Assembly: GCF_905220365.1 (NCBI RefSeq)
Contig: NC_061140.1
Span: 5,706,501-5,770,500 of the forward strand
Direction: 5' to 3'
Length of the DNA stretch: 64,000 nt
Origin: Vanessa cardui
Lineage: Eukaryota > Arthropoda > Insecta > Lepidoptera > Nymphalidae
In this document: piece after piece, positions 58,261-64,000 of the stretch
Numbering within the stretch: position 1 is the stretch's first letter
How the letters are laid out: each line of letters begins with the position of its first letter
Translations under genes and position numbers: made by a program
The notes under the pieces: generated by a model
Database searches by the model: none
Told to the model about the DNA's origin: nothing
What the model saw: only the letters and a program-made list of their open reading frames with translations

Positions 58261-58368
58261 CTACCAACCAGCAACGGAACAGTGTGATGGAACATGTTCC
58301 AAATCTTCTCCTCAAAGTGAGAGGAGGCCTTAGCCCAGAAGTGAGAAATTTACAGGCTTTTGTTGTTG
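58261..58368 (+). repeat. SINE A 3' third, 5'-truncated, with TSD
   Basis: Starts within the body at about ACCAACCAGCAACGG and keeps a GTTGTTGTT tail. The 10-bp TSD TTATTGACTG lies at 58251-58260 and 58369-58378, so the short form was inserted as such, not produced by later deletion. Confidence 0.85.
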
Positions 58369-58378
58369 TTATTGACTG

Positions 58379-59694
58379 TTCGATTTTATTACATATAAAT
58401 TTAAATCCATTTAAATTAAAACATTGTAACTCTCCGCTAGATGGTGCTGTTGTACAATAGCTTTTGTACAGTTCAACCAATCGCTACGACTATTGGTAGG
58501 ACAACATCTGCTTGATTTTGATCGTATATTTATAAAGCAAATATCCGTGTGCAAGGAACTAAGAGCTCCACTTTCAATGGCATTATTGTTAATTTGGAGC
58601 ACATGTGCACAATAACTGGATGACTTGTTTTTATGTTACGTTTAAATGAATTTGGAAATATGTCAATGGGTCAATCTGGAATTATGTGAATAGGTAACTC
58701 TTGTTTTATTATTAGTGCATTTATATCTTTAGTTTTTGAAATTATATATTGTTACATTTTGAAAATAAGATATTGATAACAATCGCTTTCCTATTCCTTA
58801 ATTATTTTAGATCAACGCAAAGTATAATAATACTACATTATATAATTTAAGAAAAATTGATCTTTTAGACTTTTTCTTAGGACAAACTGCAGGCAAAGCA
58901 ATAATTATCACAATCGTAAGAGCGAAGTACTTTTTTTTTCACACACTACACTTACATACATACGTCATTTAATATATTCTCTATTATAAGAGCTTTAACA
59001 CGAAAAATTTAACAGATTTATATCAATTTTAAAATTAGTATCCATTTCAAAAACAATCTATTCGTTTGAAATCAATTCGAACGTCAAATCAATTATCAAT
59101 TAAATGGCTAATATTTGCATACTATAGAAATGTTTTCGTAAACATGTAAATATTTATTAAATCAATTAAGTACATGTACATTTATACGAACTTAAGTTAG
59201 TTCCAAACGAGCTAAAACATGAATACTGTTTTCCTCCTAACTTATTGATTCTTGAAGCTCAATAAAGTACTCATTCAATAGACTATTTTGAGATCACGGC
59301 GTCGGAACACAGGTGCAAATTCGACTCTCTTACGTTTGAAACATTGGGGTTACTACCCTCAAGAAAAGTAGGTCAAAGCGACGGAGATACGGTTTTAAGA
59401 CAAAGATTTATTAAGTTCAGATTCTACATTCTTTATCTGTGAGGTAAAGCAAGCTTTCTACCTTAAATTACTTTGACAGAGACATTCCGAATGACATAAT
59501 ACAACACGTGTTGAACTATGTAAAATTAAGCACTTGAGAGATAAATAAATGATTGATAATTTTTTAATTTTGTTTTAGGAATTTAATATATTAGGCATAC
59601 GAGTTAAGTTTTATTAAAATATATTGATTGATTAATTTCATTAAAATATTTCCAGATATGTTGGTATACAGTTATTTTTTAATTTATATAATTT
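58379..59694. other. AT-rich DNA, no gene seen
   Basis: No recognised feature. Confidence 0.4.
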
Positions 59695-59810
59695 AAATAG
59701 GTGGACGAGCAAACGGGCCACCTGATGTTAAGTGGTCACCACCGCTAATAGACAATGATTGGAACACAATAATACTCTTAGTATTGTTGTGTTCCAGTTT
59801 AAAGTGCTGT
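59695..59810 (-). repeat. Family B repeat, internally deleted
   Basis: AATAGGTGGACGAGCAAACG, GGCCACCTGATGTTAAGTGG and ATAGACAATGA jump directly to TTGGAACACAATAATACT. The family palindrome around the TTAGTATTGTTGTG block is preserved at 59759-59797. Confidence 0.6.
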
Positions 59811-60766
59811 TAAGAAAATCTTAGAGTGATTTGTGAGCTGTACCATCAAGTAAATATACATTATAATTATACAATTATTATTAATAACGTTTGAAGAAAA
59901 TAAAATAACAAGTACTATTCGTTATATGAATATCATAAAGATGTTTTTTTATTATTTCAATAACATTGATTTATAGCTCTCAAGAGTGTCACTCAAGTTT
60001 CTAATTCCCCCCATTCAGTCACTTGGGAGTTCATCTCCGCAGTCTGCTCTCATTGGATGCTAAAGATGAACATGTCGAATCAATATTAATTTGATTTACA
60101 CCTAACGTAGCTTAAGATAACTGGTAATTAATGAGGTAATAGTTATGTATATATAAGAAGATATTAGATAAAATTCTAAATTATGCGAGTTTCGAAAATC
60201 GTACGTTCGAAATTTGAAAATAACAATATATTGGTTTGATGAATGTTTTTTATAACGGATAAAAATTTGTACACGAAGTTTTTAGGTCAACATAAAAACT
60301 TTTTGGTACCCGTTTTTGGTATATACGAATATACGAGTAGAGTTTGTTTCACATACTTGTATCCACTAGAAATGTTTTTGAATGCTTAAAAAATAACATG
60401 TGAGAAACTGAACAGCCAAACCGAATTCCAACAAAAACTCTAACATAGAATGGGTAAGATAAATGACTGACGTGAAAAAATTACTTACGATGTTTTTATG
60501 ATTCCCTGTCAGGATAAATGAGGCTTTTACGATCGAAATCTTATTGAAGCTTACAATCCTTGTTCAAAATGAAATTACCTATGCATGTATATTTAACGCG
60601 TAGTTCATGAAGTAGGATTGATGGGGGTTTAAGCCCCCTGTATGTAAAGGCACAGCGTGCGAAGACAGGATTGAAACTACACCAATGACATCGAAGGTAT
60701 TTTTCAATCCAAAATTTTATTATTTGCTACTAATTGTACCAAATAACTTTGATTTTTCTGTTTGGT
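59811..60766. other. AT-rich DNA, no gene seen
   Basis: A weak exon-like minus-strand stretch ends at a GTAAGTAA donor (60486 downwards) but lacks a clear acceptor. Confidence 0.35.
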
Positions 60767-60920
60767 GCATAAATCAAAATATACTTTATTCGAGTAGGCT
60801 TTTAACAACTATATTAAGTGAAACTACCACCGCTATGGAAAGTAGATTCTACCGAGAAGAATCGGCAAAAAATTCAGTAGTTGCTCTTTTTCAACATTTA
60901 AAAATACAGTCATGTTAGAT
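60767..60920 (+). repeat. Repeat D
   Basis: CAAAATATACTTTATTCGAG, AGTGAAACTACCACC, GATTCTACCGAGAAGAATCGG and CAACATTTAAAAATACAGTC. The open frame across it is repeat-derived. Confidence 0.65.
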
Positions 60921-61079
60921 AATTACTCATATAAATTATCTATTATTATGTAATTATAAATTATTTATTATCAAATAATTATAGATAATTATTTAATCCC
61001 CTGCAATCAATTCATCTTTTAATCTGCCTCTGTGTTTATTGTTACAAGGTTTATGCACGTGTCTGTACTACATGTAAGC

Positions 61080-61235
61080 CTAGCCAACTGATAAAAGCTT
61101 TTAGTTTGTCTATAAATGGGCGGCAAAGCGCACCAAACGAAGCATATGCACATCGACATTTTCGGCTAGCTGGACAGTGACGGCGGGCATTACGATACTA
61201 GGCAAACACGTGACTTTATGTTACTCCTCGCTTTC
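61080..61235. other. GC-richer patch with TATAAATGG
   Basis: TATAAATGGGCGGC at 61111-61124 starts a unique-looking CpG-containing stretch. It could be a core promoter region, but no initiator at the right distance and no following exon could be seen. Confidence 0.2.
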
Positions 61236-61259
61236 ACTCGTTACGGCCAATTATATAGT

Positions 61260-61422
61260 CAGGGTAAGAAAACCTTCATCAGTTTTCACTCTTAGTACCT
61301 TTTGAATCTAAACATCAAATTATTGGGAGGCAATCTGTCATTCTCAATCGGTAAAACAGATTATCGCTCACACTCACACGAAAATAGATCTTAAGGTGAC
61401 GAACCTTTTCTTACCCCAACTG
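61260..61422. mobile_element. Short element with GGGTAAGAAAA inverted ends
   Basis: Plus text CAGGGTAAGAAAACCTTCATC (61260-61280) and the reverse complement of 61398-61422 (TTGGGGTAAGAAAAGG, then TTCGTC) match at most positions. A ~160-bp non-autonomous DNA element is likely; no TSD is clear. Confidence 0.4.
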
Positions 61423-61515
61423 TAAGTGTATACATTATGAAGCATGCATGTTATAATAGTAATGACGCAATGAAAATCAGCAGATAATTTCTTGCGATAA
61501 AATTGTTTGAATCGT

Positions 61516-61748
61516 TACATAGTATAAAACAAACTCGATTACCGCTGTCTGTATGCTTAGATCTTTTAGAAACATAATTTTGATGCGGTTTTTTTATAGA
61601 TAGAGAGATTAGAGAAGATGGTTTTTGTTTATAATACATAGATAATATAATAAAGAATCACTAATAAATTGTTATGTCGTAAATAAACAAATTCTGTAGT
61701 ATATTAAGTATCAGTATTGCACCGGAAGCCGGGGCGGGTCGCTAATAA
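61516..61748 (-). repeat. Family E repeat, minus strand
   Basis: TTACATAGTATAAAACAAAC, ATTTTGATGCGGTTTTTTTA, TATCAGTATTGCACCGG and GGGGCGGGTCGCTAATAATT (its head, reversed). One of the better copies. Confidence 0.75.
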
Positions 61749-63576
61749 TTAATAAAAATACTGAAATTAACGTAACTGTCAATAATAAAGAGCTGGGATG
61801 ATAGGAATTGTAATTAGAAATATATTAATAGTAACCATATTTAATAAATAAGAGTACTTATAAGAAAAAACTCATGAAAAACGTAGTACATTAAAATATT
61901 TTAGTCTTTTAATGTGACAAAGTCGTTGCTATTATCGGTGCTGAGATGATAGAAATGATAATAATTGAACATATTTCTCTGACAACTGTCGAAATACGTA
62001 GACTGCACATTAATCTTACCAATGATTTACAGCGCTCTGATATAACGTCTTTGTTTGAAGATTTACGGGCTATTCTGATCATTTGTACTACGACTAGTTC
62101 TAAGGTTTTTTTAGACGTAATGGTAACCCAATTACGTCTAAATAATCTGACATATAATATTTTGTTTTATTTTCAAGCTATTAAATTGTGTTTCAATTAT
62201 TAAATGTTTTTTGGTTGTTTAGATATTTTATACCGAAAGTAATACATGAATTTTGCTGAAGGCAATTCGAGGTTCAAATGAAATTGCTTCGCTTGATTTG
62301 CCAAATTAAACAGAAAAAAAATTAAAAGCTACAGATATCCAGACGGTCGTGGACAAAGCGTTTTCTCTTTGTAAAAAAAAATGTAGTCCTAATTAAATCA
62401 ATTACATTATTGCGTGTAACTGCTATGAATAAAACAAGACTTTATTAATAGTGGAACAAGTTAAGACGGTACACAGGTGTAGCGGTAACTTTATATCGCG
62501 TAAACGACGAGTTACAAACGACCCTGTCTCGTAAGTAGGTCAAAACGATAGGGAATCGTATTTATGACAAAGACTTATAATATAATTTATATTACTAAGA
62601 TTTAAACTCCTCTATGAAAGACCAACTATTCGCCTCGACTTTACATGAATTCTTTTCAAGATAAAAATGATATTGCACGCCATCTGTGCGACATTGATAC
62701 TCGTATGACGCTTAAGGAGAAGTCTTGCTCCATAATATTACGCATTTACAAATATTTCCATGGTATACAGAAGTATAAAAAGCAAATGGCGGGGAAAATA
62801 TAAATTTGAATTTGGAACGTCAGCTAAAATGTTTTTAGTTTTAGTTTATTTGCATACATAAAAAGTAATGTTTCTTTGTTTGTCCTGAATGTGTATATAT
62901 CCGCTCATTCGATTGAGTTGATATTTCGTACAGTTGTTGTTGACACTTATGTATGTATGTGAATGTTTCGTACACAGCACCAGTAACATACAAGTCAGCA
63001 AAAAGGGGGTCGGGCGTGTCGTGTGAGTCTTGCAACACATTTCGAGGTTTTGACTAGAATATTACAATTTTGAAAGTGTTTTTATATACGAGTATCTATC
63101 TATCCATAAATTATCTGTTTTTACTCATTGAATTTGATTGTTACAATTATTACTAGTTTTAAAAAAATATTTAAAAAGAAACCGATTAATGTAATGTCCG
63201 TAATTGAAATTGTACAAAAAAAGTTATTCGATTTTCACTTGCGACATTTAACACGTAACTAATATTATATGTTTCCAATTTGAAGATAAAGGTTTAAACT
63301 ATATAAACAAGATCTTTGCTTGTTATAAATATGTTGTAGAGCTATTATTTGTCTGTCTGTGGTATAAGTGTTTATTTGTCTTGTGGCATATGACCTTTAC
63401 TCCATTTTGATAAATGATTGTAAGTAGTTTGTGGTTATATTTATAATACATATACTCAAGAAACTACACATACATCGAAACTTTCACAGTAGTGTTTGTG
63501 TGTGTATGGAATATGTCAATGTTAGTTTAAAATGTCGGAAAATTAGACCTTTATTCTACCCGTACCAAGATAAAAT
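61749..63576. other. AT-rich DNA, no gene seen
   Basis: Includes an 85-codon ATG frame at 61946-62203 without family resemblance, and an 11-bp perfect hairpin (62111-62121 with 62131-62141) inside it. Confidence 0.4.
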
Positions 63577-63712
63577 TGGGTTGTCTGGAAGAAATGACTA
63601 CTTAGCCATAAGACCGCCCGTTGTACTCTACATTATTATATATAATAATTGTAACATATTATAATGTGTAACATGTGGTGTACTATAAAGTATAAATAAA
63701 TAAATAAAATCG
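63577..63712 (+). repeat. LINE-type 3' end
   Basis: GGGTTGTCTGGAAGAAATGA, AGCCATAAGACCGCC, GTGGTGTACTATAAAG and a TAAATAAATAAAT tail. Second copy of the element at 52096-52232. Confidence 0.6.
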
Positions 63713-63943
63713 ATACGAATAGCTAGTGATTAATAAACAATAATATAACAAAAACATAATCATTAAAAAAATTTTACGTTCCAAAAATTTCTCAGCTCCT
63801 AAAATATTTCAATTTTAAAAATTAAACGAAATTCCTTTAGAAAAATAAATAAAAATCGTTTAAATTTCAGATAACATTTCGTATTTCTTCAATGAAATTC
63901 TATTTTTGTACTGTAAATAATTTTGAATCTAAAATAGTTAATC
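63713..63943. other. AT-rich DNA, no gene seen
   Basis: No recognised feature. Confidence 0.4.
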
Positions 63944-64000
63944 ATCACTACATAATATATAACAAACTCACTTTCTCAGTCTATCTACCCCTACATACAC
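63944..64000 (-). repeat. Family E repeat, cut by the window edge
   Basis: CACTACATAATATATAACAA, CTCACTTTCTCAGTCTATC and CCCCTACATACAC match the start of the minus-strand copies at 53853 and 61516. Confidence 0.5.

Noticed and set aside
60470..60590. Minus-strand exon ending at a GTAAGTAA donor
   Set aside because: A short open frame precedes a good donor, but the candidate acceptor is weak and the length is compatible with chance.
61946..62203. 85-codon ATG frame
   Set aside because: No recognisable motif, AT-driven composition, no splice or polyadenylation context; likely chance.
1..64000. CRISPR arrays, bacterial operons, ribosome binding sites, rRNA genes
   Set aside because: No regularly spaced repeats, no dense gene packing and no rRNA landmarks; SINEs and splice-like signals indicate eukaryotic DNA.

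Overview
The window looks like non-coding nuclear DNA from a moth or butterfly (Lepidoptera). It is AT-rich and has no long host reading frame. It is full of short interspersed repeats that I recognise as typical of lepidopteran genomes: tRNA-headed SINEs, LINE 3' ends and short repeats carrying conserved 3' ends. The assignment to Lepidoptera rests on recognising these families from memory, not on a database search. The organism cannot be narrowed further from the sequence.

The only long protein-coding frame belongs to a retrotransposon. A 5'-truncated non-LTR retrotransposon (LINE) of the Jockey/CR1 group lies at about 13.89-15.65 kb. It keeps an uninterrupted frame through its reverse transcriptase, including YADD, and ends in 28 A residues. 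The codons right after the conserved N-Y-R motif appear to be deleted. Diverged 3' fragments of related LINEs lie at 25.1, 37.6 and 51.0 kb, and another LINE tail type lies at 52.1 and 63.6 kb.

About twenty copies of one tRNA-derived SINE (called SINE A here) are spread over both strands. Direct target-site duplications of 9-14 bp can be read around nine of them. Two subfamilies differ in diagnostic bases and in tail: (GTT)n or (TTTAC)n. A second repeat (family B) ends in the same roughly 60 bp as the LINE, which suggests tail sharing. Other families are a Metulj-like SINE (two copies), a third tRNA-headed SINE (SINE C), two RTE-tail-like repeats (families E and F), a repeat D, and several inverted-repeat elements at 20.6, 56.3 and 61.3 kb.

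Host signal is sparse. The best is a 50-bp minus-strand exon candidate at 56943-56992. It has good splice sites and a methionine start followed by a hydrophobic signal-peptide-like stretch, which suggests that at least part of the window is intron of a secreted or membrane protein gene. Weaker exon-like segments are at 54.8-54.9 kb and at the left edge. A microRNA-like hairpin lies at 9759-9838. The rest is AT-rich DNA in which I see no gene.
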